Assembly (NCBI RefSeq): GCF_025567415.1
Contig: NZ_JAOQJV010000005.1
Coordinates: forward strand, 94,899-158,898
Source of the DNA: Claveliimonas ammoniilytica
Lineage (GTDB): Bacteria; Bacillota; Clostridia; Lachnospirales; Lachnospiraceae
Direction: 5' to 3'
DNA: 64,000 nt
Shown here: positions 1-9,662 of the stretch, piece after piece
Position numbering within the stretch: position 1 is the first letter of the stretch
Layout of the letters: the number at the start of each line of letters is the position of its first letter
Notes under the pieces: model-generated
What the model was told of the DNA's origin: nothing
The model's input: the letters and a program-made list of their open reading frames with translations, nothing else
Databases searched by the model: none
Program-made: the position numbers and the translations under genes

Positions 1-50
1 GTGATCCGGAAGGACACATCTATGCCGTAGTAGAATTTACAGGAGAATAA
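1..50 (+). CDS. 3' end of an upstream gene (partial)
   Basis: An open frame runs in from the left edge (codons from base 3) and stops at TAA 48-50. The last residues read DPEGHIYAVVEFTGE. The DPEGH-like ending resembles the C-terminus of glyoxalase/VOC-fold proteins, but 15 residues are too few to assign a family. The stop lies 3 bases before the next start, and the AGGAG ribosome binding site of that gene overlaps its last codons, so the two are probably co-transcribed. Confidence 0.45.
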   Translation, partial: DPEGHIYAVVEFTGE

Positions 51-53
51 AGA

Positions 54-887
54 ATGACGATAGAACAGAATCTTGGAAAACGAGTTACCTTAATGGTAGT
101 AAAAAAAGTAGAATTTGGTGTATATCTGGGAACCGATGATGATAAGGTGCTGCTTCCGGGCAAACAGGTGCCGGAAGGCATCGAGATCGGTGATCCGATA
201 GAAGTATTTATCTATAAGGATTCACAGGACAGACTGATCGCGACGACAGCAGAGCCGAAGATCACATTAGGTGAAGTGAAAGCACTTACGGTAGCAGATA
301 CCGGACGCATCGGTGCGTTCTTAGACTGGGGACTGGAGAAGGACCTGCTGCTCCCATTCCGCGAGCAGACGGCAAAGCTGAAAAAGGGAGAGGAGTGTCT
401 GGTCGGACTCTATGTGGACAAGTCCGGCAGGCTCTGTGCAACTATGAAGGTATATGAGATGCTGCGCAAGGACTCTCCTTATAAGAAAGATGACAAGGTG
501 CAGGGCATCATTTACGAACACAGTGATAATTTCGGATGGTTTGTAGCAGTAGATGACCAGTATTGCGCACTGATCCCGAAGCGTGAAGCTTATGGTAAAT
601 TCCATGTGGGTGAGCGTGTAGAAGCGAGAGTAGCAGGTGTGAAGGCAGACGGTAAACTGGATCTCAGTGTCCGTGAGAAAGCATTTATCCAGATGGATGT
701 CGATGCGGAGAAGATCCTGAAGGATATGAACAGCCGTGGAGGTGGATATCCATTTACGGATAAGGCAGATGCGGAGACGATCAAGCGTGAGACCGGACTT
801 AGCAGAAATGCGTTTAAGCGCGCAGTAGGAAGACTGCTGAAGGCAGGTAAGATCGAGATTACACCGGATGGTATCCGGGCAAAATAA
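54..887 (+). CDS. cvfB: S1-domain RNA-binding protein, CvfB/YitL family
   Basis: A cytoplasmic protein of 277 residues, the usual length of the CvfB family (about 280), which in staphylococci affects virulence gene expression through RNA binding. I see three consecutive S1/OB-type segments (about 1-65, 70-135 and 145-210; the last contains GIIYEHSDNFGWFV and ends in LDLSVREK) and a C-terminal winged-helix (about 225-275, with the GLSRNAFKRAVGRLLKAGKI helix pair). This S1-S1-S1-winged-helix order is typical of the family. The start at 54 has AGGAG about 9 bases upstream. It sits 36 bp before dnaE on the same strand and is probably in one operon with it. The RNA targets cannot be read from the sequence. 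Confidence 0.85.
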   Translation: MTIEQNLGKRVTLMVVKKVEFGVYLGTDDDKVLLPGKQVPEGIEIGDPIEVFIYKDSQDRLIATTAEPKITLGEVKALTVADTGRIGAFLDWGLEKDLLLPFREQTAKLKKGEECLVGLYVDKSGRLCATMKVYEMLRKDSPYKKDDKVQGIIYEHSDNFGWFVAVDDQYCALIPKREAYGKFHVGERVEARVAGVKADGKLDLSVREKAFIQMDVDAEKILKDMNSRGGGYPFTDKADAETIKRETGLSRNAFKRAVGRLLKAGKIEITPDGIRAK

Positions 888-923
888 GGCACAGGCCGAC
901 ACAGAAGAAAGCAGGAAAATGGA

Positions 924-3900
924 ATGGCATTTGCACATTTACATGTCCATACAGAGTACAGTCTGCTGGACGGTTCCAATAAAATTAAAGAATGTGTAGC
1001 GCGAGTAAAAGAACTTGGCATGAACAGTGTGGCGATCACAGACCATGGTGTGATGTATGGCGTGATTGATTTCTACCGTGCGGCGAAGGCAGCAGGGATT
1101 CATCCGGTTCTTGGAAGTGAGGTCTATGTGGCACCGGGCTCCAGATTCAGCAAAGAGCCGGGGCAGGGCAATGAAGACCGCTATTATCACCTGGTGCTGC
1201 TGGCAGAGAATGACACAGGCTATCACAATCTGATGAAGATCGTGTCCCGGGGATTTACTGAGGGCTATTATTACAAGCCGAGAGTAGACCTGGAGGTGCT
1301 GGAAGAGTTTCACGAGGGCATTATTGCGCTGAGTGCGTGTCTGGCAGGAGAAGTGCAGAGATACGTGGCGCGCGGACTCTACGAAGAAGGTAAAGAAGCA
1401 GCACTGAGATACGAGCACATTTTCGGAAAGGGGAATTTCTTTCTGGAGCTTCAGGATCATGGGATTTCGGAGCAGCAGCTGGTGAATCAGGGTTTGCTGC
1501 GCATGAGCAGGGAGACAGGGATTCCGCTGGTTGCAACGAATGACGTGCATTATACGTATGCGGATGATGTGAAGCCGCACGACATTCTGCTGTGTCTGCA
1601 AACCGGTAAGAAACTGGCAGACGAAGACCGTATGCGTTACGAGGGCGGACAGTATTACATTAAGTCCGAAGAAGAGATGAAGGCGCTGTTTCCATATGCG
1701 CTGGAAGCACTCGAAAATACTCAGAAGATCGCAGACCGTTGTCAGGTGGAGATTGAATTCGGTGTGACAAAGCTTCCGAAATATGACGTGCCGGACGGCT
1801 GGACATCCTGGGAGTACCTGAATAAGCTCTGCCATGAAGGACTGGCGGAGCGCTATCAGCCGGTGTCAGAAGAACTGACGACAAGGCTGGATTATGAATT
1901 ATCGGTTATTAAGACCATGGGATATGTGGATTATTTCCTGATTGTGTGGGATTTTATCAAATATGCAAAGGATCATGGCATCATGGTAGGACCGGGGCGT
2001 GGCTCCGCTGCCGGAAGTCTTGTCTCTTACTGTCTGGGGATCACGACCATCGATCCGATCCGGTATCAGCTGCTCTTTGAGCGCTTCCTGAATCCGGAGC
2101 GTGTATCCATGCCTGATATTGACGTGGACTTTGAACCGGAGGGCAGACAGGCGATGATCGAGTATGTCAGCCGCAAATACGGTGCCGACTGTGTGGTGCA
2201 GATCGTAACCTTTGGTACGCTGGCAGCCCGTGGTGTAATCCGCGATGTAGGACGTGTGATGGATCTTCCATATGCGTTCGTGGACAGCATTGCGAAAATG
2301 GTGCCACAGGAATTAAATATCACATTGGACAAGGCGTTAGCGGCTAATGGAGAGTTCCGCAAGCTATATCAGGAAGACGAGCAGGTGCAGGAACTTGTGG
2401 ATATGTCCAAACGTCTGGAAGGTCTTCCGAGGCATACGTCCATGCATGCGGCGGGCGTCGTGATCAGTCAGAAGTCGGTGGATGAATACGTGCCGTTGTC
2501 TTTGGGATCAGACGGTGCAGTGGTAACGCAGTTTACCATGACGACACTGGAGGAACTGGGACTTCTGAAAATGGACTTTCTGGGACTCCGCAACCTGACG
2601 GTGATCCGTGATGCAGTGGAGATGATCGGGAAGGATACAGGAAAGGCACTGGATCTGAACCAGATCGATTATGATGATAAAAAGGTACTGGATTATATCG
2701 GAACAGGTAAGACAGACGGTATCTTCCAGCTTGAAAGTGCGGGCATGAAGAGTTTCATGAAGGAACTGAAGCCTTACAGCCTGGAGGATATTATCGCGGG
2801 TATCGCGTTGTATCGTCCGGGACCGATGGACTTTATCCCGCAGTATATTAAAGGTAAGAATAACAGAGATGATATCATCTACGATTGTCCGCAGCTGGAA
2901 CCGATCCTGGAACCGACTTATGGATGTATCGTCTACCAGGAACAGGTTATGCAGATCGTGCGTGATCTGGCGGGCTATACATTGGGACGAAGCGATCTGC
3001 TGCGCCGTGCCATGTCTAAGAAAAAGGGCGAGGTCATGCAACGGGAGCGTCAGAACTTTGTATACGGCAATGAGGAAGAAGGCGTACCGGGCTGCATTAA
3101 GAATGGTATCGATGAAGCAACAGCGAATAAAATCTATGATGAGATGATCGACTTTGCAAAGTACGCATTTAACAAGTCACATGCAGCGGCGTATGCAGTG
3201 GTATCTTATCAGACTGCATATCTGAAATACTACTATCCGGTAGAATTTATGGCAGCACTGCTGACTTCAGTCATTGATAATTCCGGTAAAGTGGCTGAGT
3301 ATATCTACAGCTGCCGCCAGATGGGCATCCAGATCCTGCCGCCGGATATTAATAAAAGTGTGGGAACATTTTCGGTAGAGAACGGCAATATCCGTTTTGG
3401 TCTGACTGCAATTAAGAGCGTGGGACGACCGGTGATCCAGGCAATCATTGAAGAGCGGAACGAGCGCGGTGAGTTTAAGCATCTGAAGGACTTTATCGAG
3501 CGCATGGGTGGCAGGGAAGTCAATAAGCGTACAATTGAGAACTTTATCAAGGCAGGCGTATTTGACAGCCTGGGCGGCACCCGTAAGCAGTTCATGATGA
3601 TCTACATTCAGATCATGGATCAGGTCAATCAGGAGCGGAAATATTCCATGACCGGGCAGATGTCACTGTTTGATCTGGTGGATGATGAGCAGAAGAAAGA
3701 ATTCGAGATTCCGCTTCCGAAAGTGGGAGAGTACGAGAAAGAGAATAAGCTTGCGTTCGAGAAAGAAGTACTTGGAGTTTATCTGACCGGACATCCGTTA
3801 GAGGATTACGAAGAGAAGTGGAAAAAGAGCATTTCCAGAACAACGCTGGACTTCCAGATTGATGACGAGACCGGAAGGTCAAGGGTTCGTGACGGAGCGA

Positions 3901-4394
3901 AGGAAATCGTTGGTGGTATGATTACCAATAAAACGATCAAATATACAAGGAATAACAAGACCATGGCGTTCCTGACCATCGAAGATCTAATGGGAACGGT
4001 AGAAGTTGTGGTATTTCCGAGAGACTATGAGCGCAATCAGAATTATCTGAACGAGGACAGTAAGGTCTTTGTAAAAGGTCGTGTGTCTGAAGAAGATGAT
4101 GCGCCGAGCAAATTGATCTGCGAGACGATCATTCCGTTTGAACAGACAAAGAGAGAGTTGTGGATCCAGTACGGAGACAAGCTGGAATATGGGGAAGATG
4201 AACCACATCTCTTTGATATGCTTGGAGAGAGTGAGGGCAATGATACAGTGGTTATTTACTGTAAGAAAGAGCGTGCGATCAAGCGGCTTTCGGCAGGACG
4301 TAATGTGTGCGCGGAACCGGCACTGATCGTGAAGCTGAAGAACTATTATGGAGAAGACCGGATCAGAGTTGTGGAAAAGTCTATTGAAAGGTAG
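924..4394 (+). CDS. dnaE: DNA polymerase III subunit alpha (DnaE)
   Basis: Replicative C-family DNA polymerase, 1156 residues. The N-terminal PHP domain begins with HLHVHTEYS (His5, His7, His9). The polymerase core carries the PDIDVDFE motif with catalytic Asp398 and Asp400, and a third acidic residue, Asp551, in KMDFLGL. GPGRGSAAGS in the fingers/palm and an OB fold near the C-terminus (about 990-1070, GGMITNKTIKYT) are present. There is no inserted DEDD exonuclease, so this is DnaE and not PolC. In Clostridia DnaE usually works beside PolC, making primers and the lagging strand. It is followed 8 bp later by murI, which suggests one transcript. Length and motif order are normal; nothing is missing. 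Confidence 0.97.
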   Translation: MAFAHLHVHTEYSLLDGSNKIKECVARVKELGMNSVAITDHGVMYGVIDFYRAAKAAGIHPVLGSEVYVAPGSRFSKEPGQGNEDRYYHLVLLAENDTGYHNLMKIVSRGFTEGYYYKPRVDLEVLEEFHEGIIALSACLAGEVQRYVARGLYEEGKEAALRYEHIFGKGNFFLELQDHGISEQQLVNQGLLRMSRETGIPLVATNDVHYTYADDVKPHDILLCLQTGKKLADEDRMRYEGGQYYIKSEEEMKALFPYALEALENTQKIADRCQVEIEFGVTKLPKYDVPDGWTSWEYLNKLCHEGLAERYQPVSEELTTRLDYELSVIKTMGYVDYFLIVWDFIKYAKDHGIMVGPGRGSAAGSLVSYCLGITTIDPIRYQLLFERFLNPERVSMPDIDVDFEPEGRQAMIEYVSRKYGADCVVQIVTFGTLAARGVIRDVGRVMDLPYAFVDSIAKMVPQELNITLDKALAANGEFRKLYQEDEQVQELVDMSKRLEGLPRHTSMHAAGVVISQKSVDEYVPLSLGSDGAVVTQFTMTTLEELGLLKMDFLGLRNLTVIRDAVEMIGKDTGKALDLNQIDYDDKKVLDYIGTGKTDGIFQLESAGMKSFMKELKPYSLEDIIAGIALYRPGPMDFIPQYIKGKNNRDDIIYDCPQLEPILEPTYGCIVYQEQVMQIVRDLAGYTLGRSDLLRRAMSKKKGEVMQRERQNFVYGNEEEGVPGCIKNGIDEATANKIYDEMIDFAKYAFNKSHAAAYAVVSYQTAYLKYYYPVEFMAALLTSVIDNSGKVAEYIYSCRQMGIQILPPDINKSVGTFSVENGNIRFGLTAIKSVGRPVIQAIIEERNERGEFKHLKDFIERMGGREVNKRTIENFIKAGVFDSLGGTRKQFMMIYIQIMDQVNQERKYSMTGQMSLFDLVDDEQKKEFEIPLPKVGEYEKENKLAFEKEVLGVYLTGHPLEDYEEKWKKSISRTTLDFQIDDETGRSRVRDGAKEIVGGMITNKTIKYTRNNKTMAFLTIEDLMGTVEVVVFPRDYERNQNYLNEDSKVFVKGRVSEEDDAPSKLICETIIPFEQTKRELWIQYGDKLEYGEDEPHLFDMLGESEGNDTVVIYCKKERAIKRLSAGRNVCAEPALIVKLKNYYGEDRIRVVEKSIER

Positions 4395-4402
4395 GGGGTA
4401 CT

Positions 4403-5224
4403 GTGAATACAGAAGAATTAAGAAAAGCACCGATCGGAGTCTTTGATTCCGGCGTCGGAGGACTGACGGTAGCGAGGGAGATCATGCGTCAGCTTCCGGA
4501 TGAGAATATCGTGTATTTTGGAGATACGGCAAGGCTGCCTTATGGAAGTAAGTCAAAGGAGTCGATCATCCGTTTTGCAAAGCAGATCATTCGTTTCCTG
4601 CAGACAAAAAAAGTTAAAGCAATCGTCATCGCATGTAATACGGCGACAGCACAGGCATTGGAAGCCGTGCAGAAAGAATGCGATACCCCGATCATTGGCG
4701 TGATCGAGCCGGGAGCACGGGCAGCGGTCAAAGAGACGAGAAATAAAAAGATCGGTGTAATCGGAACAGAGGGCACGATCCGCAGTAATATGTACACAAG
4801 AATCATTAAGGAAATGGATCCGGAGGCAGAAGTAGTCGGTAAAGCATGTCCGCTATTCGTGCCATTAGTGGAAGAAGGATTTGCCAAGCATCATGTTACC
4901 GAAGAAGTAATTGATATTTATCTGCGTGAGATCCGCGATTCGGAAGTGGATACCATGATTCTTGGATGTACCCATTACCCGTTACTGCGGTCAGCGATCA
5001 TGCGTTATATGGGGGATCGGGTACATATTGTGAATCCGGCGTATGAGACAGCTATGGATCTGAAGAAGGTTCTGGAAGAACGCGGTATCAGCCGCGGCGT
5101 AAACGAATTTAACAAGTACGAGTTCTATGTCAGTGATGCGGCAGAGAAATTCAAGCAATTTGCCAATTCCGTATTACCATATGATGTGGGAACGATCCGG
5201 CAGATTAATATCGAGGACTATTAG
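4403..5224 (+). CDS. murI: Glutamate racemase
   Basis: Converts L-glutamate to D-glutamate for peptidoglycan without a cofactor. It has 273 residues, normal for MurI. The N-terminal IGVFDSGVGGLTV signature begins at residue 11. The two catalytic cysteines are Cys78 (in ACNTATA) and Cys189 (in GCTHYPLL). I chose the GTG start at 4403 because the GGTAGGGGG ribosome binding site lies just upstream, overlapping the end of dnaE; no in-frame ATG fits better. It shares the operon with dnaE and the following DUF1934 gene (22 bp away). Confidence 0.95.
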   Translation: MNTEELRKAPIGVFDSGVGGLTVAREIMRQLPDENIVYFGDTARLPYGSKSKESIIRFAKQIIRFLQTKKVKAIVIACNTATAQALEAVQKECDTPIIGVIEPGARAAVKETRNKKIGVIGTEGTIRSNMYTRIIKEMDPEAEVVGKACPLFVPLVEEGFAKHHVTEEVIDIYLREIRDSEVDTMILGCTHYPLLRSAIMRYMGDRVHIVNPAYETAMDLKKVLEERGISRGVNEFNKYEFYVSDAAEKFKQFANSVLPYDVGTIRQINIEDY

Positions 5225-5246
5225 AGAAAGTATCAGGTGAACAGGT

Positions 5247-5687
5247 ATGAAAAAGGATGTACTGATCAGTATTACAGGTCTGCACTATGGAGACTGGAAT
5301 GCCGATGGAGAAGAAGCAGAACCGATCGAAGTCATCACTCCGGCTACGTATTATCTGAAGAATGGCAAACATTATGTGATTTATGATGAGGTAGCAGAGG
5401 GGATGCCGGGGTCTGTCCGTAATACGGTAAAGATTACCGGTGACAGCATGTTTGAGGTTACAAAAAGCGGCCGCGGCGGAAGCAGGATGGTATTCGAGAA
5501 GGACAAGATGAATATGACGAATTACCAGACGCCATACGGTGAGGTGCTGGTAGGTGTCCATACGAGAGATATTCAGGTTCATGTGGAAGAAGAGAACATA
5601 GATGTCGAGATTTCCTATGGACTGGATGTAAATGAAGAAGCAGTATCGGAATGTCAGTTAAAGGTGAATATCCGAAGTGTGGGCTAG
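5247..5687 (+). CDS. DUF1934 domain protein (YwiB-like)
   Basis: A 146-residue cytoplasmic protein that fits the DUF1934/YwiB family: a small calycin-like beta-barrel of unproven function found in Firmicutes. Family-like segments include the N-terminal VLISITGLHYGD, the central TVKITGDSMFEV, and the C-terminal repeated beta strands ending in VDVEISYGLDVN. It has no signal peptide or membrane segment. It follows murI by 22 bp and precedes the zinc-ribbon gene by 15 bp, so it belongs to the same operon. The function is unknown; the context links it loosely to housekeeping cell-wall and replication genes. Confidence 0.8.
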   Translation: MKKDVLISITGLHYGDWNADGEEAEPIEVITPATYYLKNGKHYVIYDEVAEGMPGSVRNTVKITGDSMFEVTKSGRGGSRMVFEKDKMNMTNYQTPYGEVLVGVHTRDIQVHVEEENIDVEISYGLDVNEEAVSECQLKVNIRSVG

Positions 5688-5702
5688 AAAGCAGGTGAAG
5701 CT

Positions 5703-7457
5703 ATGTTTTGTACGAAATGTGGGGAGCAGATTCCGGATGACGGAAAGTTCTGCCCGAAATGCGGTACATCGGTGGTGGAGGATGAGATTCCGGTGACACC
5801 ACCATCAGGAAAAGAAAAGAAGCCATCGGATGTGAACCATCCACCGAAGAAGAAAAAGAAAAAATGGCCATGGATTGTGTTGGTTATTCTGATCTTATTT
5901 ATCATTGCTGTTGTGGCGATTGTAGTGGTGAAAAAACAGTCTGATAAGAAAGAGTACGAAGGAAAGCTCGTTAAGGCTGAAAAAAGCATGAAGGATCTTG
6001 ATTATTCCAAGGCAAAAAAGGAATATCTGGATGCGATCAAGCTGAAACCGGAGAAGAGTAAGCCGTATCTGGGACTTGCTGATCTGTATATTATACAGGA
6101 CAAGCCGGAAGAGGCACAGAAGGTGCTGGAAAAAGCGGTCAAATATGTGGATAAAAGTGAGATTAAGGCGGTAGAGACCCGTTACCAGATCTATACATAT
6201 CCGGAAAAGACGTTGAAGAAAGAGGAAGGCAGCTGCGATGCTTCGGATGATCTTACCTGTGAGTATAAGAAGAATGCAGCTGGTGTGATCTGGGTAGAAT
6301 CACTGCATGATCTGAAGGGTGTACTGAACTGGTATATAGCAGACTATGATAATGACGGTGAGGAAGAATTGCTGGTATTAACGCTGGATAATGCAAAGGA
6401 GTTCTCTCAGGACTATGATGACAGTATTGTGCGCAATGAAGTTGACCTGCAGATGTACGAGATGGAAGATGGGGAACTGAAGCTTCAGGCAACCTATGAA
6501 GGACTTATTCCGGTGCTTGGGTATGGAGACAAGGAGGATGATGGCATTTTCCTGAAGAAGAGTGACGACACGATCTATATCTGTGGCAGTTGTGTCAATG
6601 ATGTCTATATGTATGCAAATGGAACGCTGATCAAGTCGTTTGTACTTACCTATACGGATGGAACATTCCAGGTACAGGCCGGACAGGAGAATCCGATTGC
6701 AGGCTCAGAGTGGTCCGGTGAAGCGGATGTGGCAAATCAGATGGCAGATCTGTTGGAACAGATCGGACTTCCTAAGGATGCAGACTGGATACGAAGCGAT
6801 AATATGCCGGTGTTCCGCTTTATGGATCAGGCAGACCATACATTACTCCGTATTCACGGAGAAAATGAAGGTGGAGATCCTTATGCATATTTTGACACCG
6901 GGGATGTGTCAGCTCTTGGCAAGGTAAAGCTGGAGATTAAATACGGTGATATGCAGCCGCAGTACATATCTGATGACACGTTGGAAGATGATTCATCTAC
7001 AGCGCAGACGCCGTCACAGAACAGTGCGCCGGATTACTATACGTTGTATGGCGGACTGCTGGATGAGGTGAATGCCGCATATGGAGAATACAATTATTAT
7101 TATATCTATGATATTGACAATGACGGTGTAAAAGAACTTCTGCTGCAGGAAGGAACCTGTGAGGCGGATTATCAGTATTATATCTATACAATCGAGAACG
7201 GAGCTGCAGTGTATCTGGATACGATACCAGGTGGACACACCATGTTCTATGAAGATGCGAAAGGAGGAAGTGGCAATTCCATTCTGCAGCTTCAGGGTCA
7301 TATGGGATATGAGATGATCAGCCGTATCACATTAAATAATGGCAAGGTATCTACGGAACTGTTATCTGAGAGAGAACTGGGCGAAAATGATGAGTATTTC
7401 GACAATGGTTTTCCGCTTCCGGGATCCAGTGTGACGGATAAGTCATATCTGAATTAA
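5703..7457 (+). CDS. Zinc-ribbon, single-pass membrane protein with TPR and DxDxDG motifs
   Basis: A 584-residue protein with a layered architecture. Residues 1-24 form a zinc ribbon (CTKCG ... CPKCG). A lysine/proline-rich stretch is followed by one transmembrane helix (about 54-76, WPWIVLVILILF). Outside lies a TPR-like helical repeat (about 85-145). The large remaining ectodomain has two calcium-loop-like motifs, DYDNDGEEELLVL (about 216) and DIDNDGVKELLLQ (about 473), which resemble FG-GAP/EF-loop strands. A low-complexity Ser/Gln linker separates the two halves. The zinc ribbon would be cytoplasmic and the repeats extracellular. Similar zinc-ribbon membrane proteins are common in Lachnospiraceae, but their role is unknown. 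It ends the dnaE operon at a strong terminator. Confidence 0.75.
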   Translation: MFCTKCGEQIPDDGKFCPKCGTSVVEDEIPVTPPSGKEKKPSDVNHPPKKKKKKWPWIVLVILILFIIAVVAIVVVKKQSDKKEYEGKLVKAEKSMKDLDYSKAKKEYLDAIKLKPEKSKPYLGLADLYIIQDKPEEAQKVLEKAVKYVDKSEIKAVETRYQIYTYPEKTLKKEEGSCDASDDLTCEYKKNAAGVIWVESLHDLKGVLNWYIADYDNDGEEELLVLTLDNAKEFSQDYDDSIVRNEVDLQMYEMEDGELKLQATYEGLIPVLGYGDKEDDGIFLKKSDDTIYICGSCVNDVYMYANGTLIKSFVLTYTDGTFQVQAGQENPIAGSEWSGEADVANQMADLLEQIGLPKDADWIRSDNMPVFRFMDQADHTLLRIHGENEGGDPYAYFDTGDVSALGKVKLEIKYGDMQPQYISDDTLEDDSSTAQTPSQNSAPDYYTLYGGLLDEVNAAYGEYNYYYIYDIDNDGVKELLLQEGTCEADYQYYIYTIENGAAVYLDTIPGGHTMFYEDAKGGSGNSILQLQGHMGYEMISRITLNNGKVSTELLSERELGENDEYFDNGFPLPGSSVTDKSYLN

Positions 7458-7462
7458 AATAT

Positions 7463-7496
7463 AAAAGAGAAGGGTCGCAAAAACCTTCTCTTTTTA
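7463..7496. terminator. Intrinsic terminator, probably bidirectional
   Basis: AAAGAGAAGG and CCTTCTCTTTTT form a perfect stem with an A-rich left flank and a T-run on the right. It lies between the convergent genes ending at 7457 (+) and 7512 (-), so it can serve both. Confidence 0.85.
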
Positions 7497-7511
7497 AATG
7501 TCATTATGAAA

Positions 7512-7952
7512 TTATTTGTTACGAAGTCTTGCGAAGAAGCCTTTTTTCTTCTGTGGCGTCTCAAGTGAACCACGGATACCTCTTACGCCTGTGATATAGA
7601 TACCGCTTACAGTAGCTTTGACTTCCTTCTTAACCGGGATCAGATCATAGATCTGTGTGTCGCACATCATGGTCATGATTCTCGGACCGATCTTAGCCTT
7701 AACAACCGGCACCTTGGAACGTCTCAGGTACTTTGGTGTGTTGTCAACGATGATCTGTGGGAAACCGGCATCTTTCAGCTTCATCTTCTTCTTATCAATG
7801 ACCAGAAGACTGACCTGCTGTGCTGCTGCGGCTAACTGCTCCTGTTGTGCTTCCTGCTTTTTCTGCATACGATTGCCGAAGTAGTACAGAAGACCCAATG
7901 CAACGAGAACGATTGCTAATATGATTAATAAAATGATTGTACCTTTACTCAC
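7512..7952 (-). CDS. Conserved hypothetical membrane-anchored protein
   Basis: A 146-residue protein with one N-terminal membrane helix (residues 5-25, IILLIILAIVLVALGLLYYF), a short Gln/Ala-rich coiled segment (about 30-47) and a compact soluble domain of beta character ending in a basic KKKGFFARLRNK tail. The start is a GTG at 7952, supported by the AGGAGGG site 4-10 bases upstream. I recognise it only as a Lachnospiraceae-type conserved protein. The topology suggests a cytoplasmic domain tethered to the membrane, since positive charges flank the C-terminal side of the helix. It is a single gene, transcribed away from the cardiolipin synthase gene. Confidence 0.65.
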   Translation of the reverse strand: MSKGTIILLIILAIVLVALGLLYYFGNRMQKKQEAQQEQLAAAAQQVSLLVIDKKKMKLKDAGFPQIIVDNTPKYLRRSKVPVVKAKIGPRIMTMMCDTQIYDLIPVKKEVKATVSGIYITGVRGIRGSLETPQKKKGFFARLRNK

Positions 7953-8074
7953 GGGAACCCTCCTAAATATGTATTCTGATCTGTGGTGAAACAGAATATA
8001 CCTGTCTCGACTGAATCAATACATATTCTAACATCGTTTTTCTCTTAACGCAAGCAATTTACATGATTAGGGGG

Positions 8075-8103
8075 TTACTTTTATAAAAGAACCATTGTAT
8101 AAT
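8075..8103 (+). promoter_or_regulatory. Sigma-A type promoter for cls
   Basis: TTACTT, a 17-bp spacer and a perfect TATAAT at 8098-8103. It lies 47 bp before the cardiolipin synthase start. Confidence 0.65.
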
Positions 8104-8149
8104 GAAGCATTATCAGAGGAATAAGTTCTGAGAGTACAGAGGTGAGAAC

Positions 8150-9625
8150 ATGATAGAGCTTTTGATGGATGGAATCCACCTGTCATTCTGGTGGATTATG
8201 GATCATCTGCTGATTATTAATATTATACTGTCGATATTGATTATTTTCTTCCAGAGGCGCAATCCGACAACTGTATGGACGTGGCTTCTGGTGCTTTACT
8301 TTATTCCGGGTCTCGGATTTATCCTGTACCTGGTGTTGGGACAGAATTTTCATAAAGACCGAATGTTTCGAATGAAGGAGATTGAAGGTCAGGTTAAATA
8401 TGCCGTCCGCAAGCAAGGGGAATCCATCTATCGGCGGGAACTCAGGTTCAGAGATCCCGAGCTTGACAGGTACAGGCAGTTGATGCTGTATAATCTGAAT
8501 GCCGGTGAGGCAGTGCTTACAGATAATAATGATATTCGTATTTATACGGATGGTAAGGAGAAGTTCAAAGCACTTCTCTGGGAAATGGAACACGCCAGAA
8601 GTTATATTCATCTGCAGTATTATATTATCAAGAGAGATGAATTGTGGAAGCAGATCGAGGAGGTGCTGATCCGTAAGGCGAGACAGGGAGTAGAAGTCCG
8701 TGTACTGTTTGACAGTATGGGGTGCCGTACCATGCATAATAAAGACTGGGAGCGGCTGGAAGCAGAAGGTATCCATGTGGCAGAATTCTTTCCGGCAGTA
8801 CTTGGAAAATTGCAGCTTCGTGTGAATTACCGTAATCATCGTAAGATTGCGGTGATTGATGGGCGTATTGGTTTTGTTGGAGGATTTAATATCGGCAGGG
8901 AATATCTGGGCAGAGATCCGAAATTCGGTTACTGGAGAGACACACATATCTGTCTGGAAGGTTCCGCAGTACTGTCGCTTGCAATCCGTTTTATTCTGGA
9001 CTGGAACTATGCGGCATCAGAGAATCTTTTCCTGGATGACCGCCTGTTTGAGACACCGCACTTTGAACGCAACGGCAGGGAGCCGGTGCAGATCATATCC
9101 AGTGGACCGGACTCTCACAGCCAGGAGATACGCGATAATTACCTGCATCTGATCCATCTGGCGAAGAAAAGTATCTGTATTCAGACACCATATTTTATAC
9201 CGGATACGGATATCCTGGATGCGCTTAAGATTGCAGCTAAATCTGGTGTAGATGTGAGGATTATGATCCCGTGTAAGCCGGATCATCCATTTGTATACTG
9301 GGCAACGTACTCTTATCTCGGGGAGATGATAGAAGCGGGAGCCAAATGCTATACTTATGACAATGGATTCCTGCACGCCAAGTGTCTGTGCGTAGATGGG
9401 CAGGTGACCTGTATGGGTACTGCAAATATGGATATCCGAAGCTTTGCGCTGAACTTTGAGGTTAACGCGGTAATCTATAGTGCCAGAGTAACCAGACAGC
9501 TGGAACAGGCATTTCATAATGATATAGAGAAGTCCACGCTGGTTACACGCAAGATGTACAGGAATCGTGGCATGGTGATCCGGATCAAGGAGCAGGTATC
9601 AAGGCTGCTGTCGCCGGTTTTATAA
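8150..9625 (+). CDS. cls: Cardiolipin synthase
   Basis: Joins two phosphatidylglycerol molecules into cardiolipin and glycerol at the membrane. At 491 residues it is the normal Firmicutes length. Two N-terminal transmembrane helices (about 16-35 and 42-62) carry the NPTTVWTWLLVLYFIPGLGFILY-type PLDc_N segment. Both phospholipase D motifs are intact: HKD1 at His230, Lys232, Asp237 (NHRKIAVIDG) and HKD2 at His409, Lys411, Asp416 (LHAKCLCVDG). The start at 8150 has AGAGGTGAG upstream. It is probably a single-gene unit: it has its own promoter, and the next gene seems to have another. Confidence 0.93.
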   Translation: MIELLMDGIHLSFWWIMDHLLIINIILSILIIFFQRRNPTTVWTWLLVLYFIPGLGFILYLVLGQNFHKDRMFRMKEIEGQVKYAVRKQGESIYRRELRFRDPELDRYRQLMLYNLNAGEAVLTDNNDIRIYTDGKEKFKALLWEMEHARSYIHLQYYIIKRDELWKQIEEVLIRKARQGVEVRVLFDSMGCRTMHNKDWERLEAEGIHVAEFFPAVLGKLQLRVNYRNHRKIAVIDGRIGFVGGFNIGREYLGRDPKFGYWRDTHICLEGSAVLSLAIRFILDWNYAASENLFLDDRLFETPHFERNGREPVQIISSGPDSHSQEIRDNYLHLIHLAKKSICIQTPYFIPDTDILDALKIAAKSGVDVRIMIPCKPDHPFVYWATYSYLGEMIEAGAKCYTYDNGFLHAKCLCVDGQVTCMGTANMDIRSFALNFEVNAVIYSARVTRQLEQAFHNDIEKSTLVTRKMYRNRGMVIRIKEQVSRLLSPVL

Positions 9626-9662
9626 AGATTCTGTGAAAAAGGTTTTTTTGAAAAGTTAATTG

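Noticed and set aside
939..1835. A 298-codon open frame antisense to dnaE
   Set aside because: It lies fully inside dnaE in the opposite frame and has no ribosome binding site or family-like sequence. Codon bias of dnaE creates such shadows.
8183..8947. A 254-codon frame antisense to cardiolipin synthase
   Set aside because: Fully contained in cls, low-complexity composition, no start signal.
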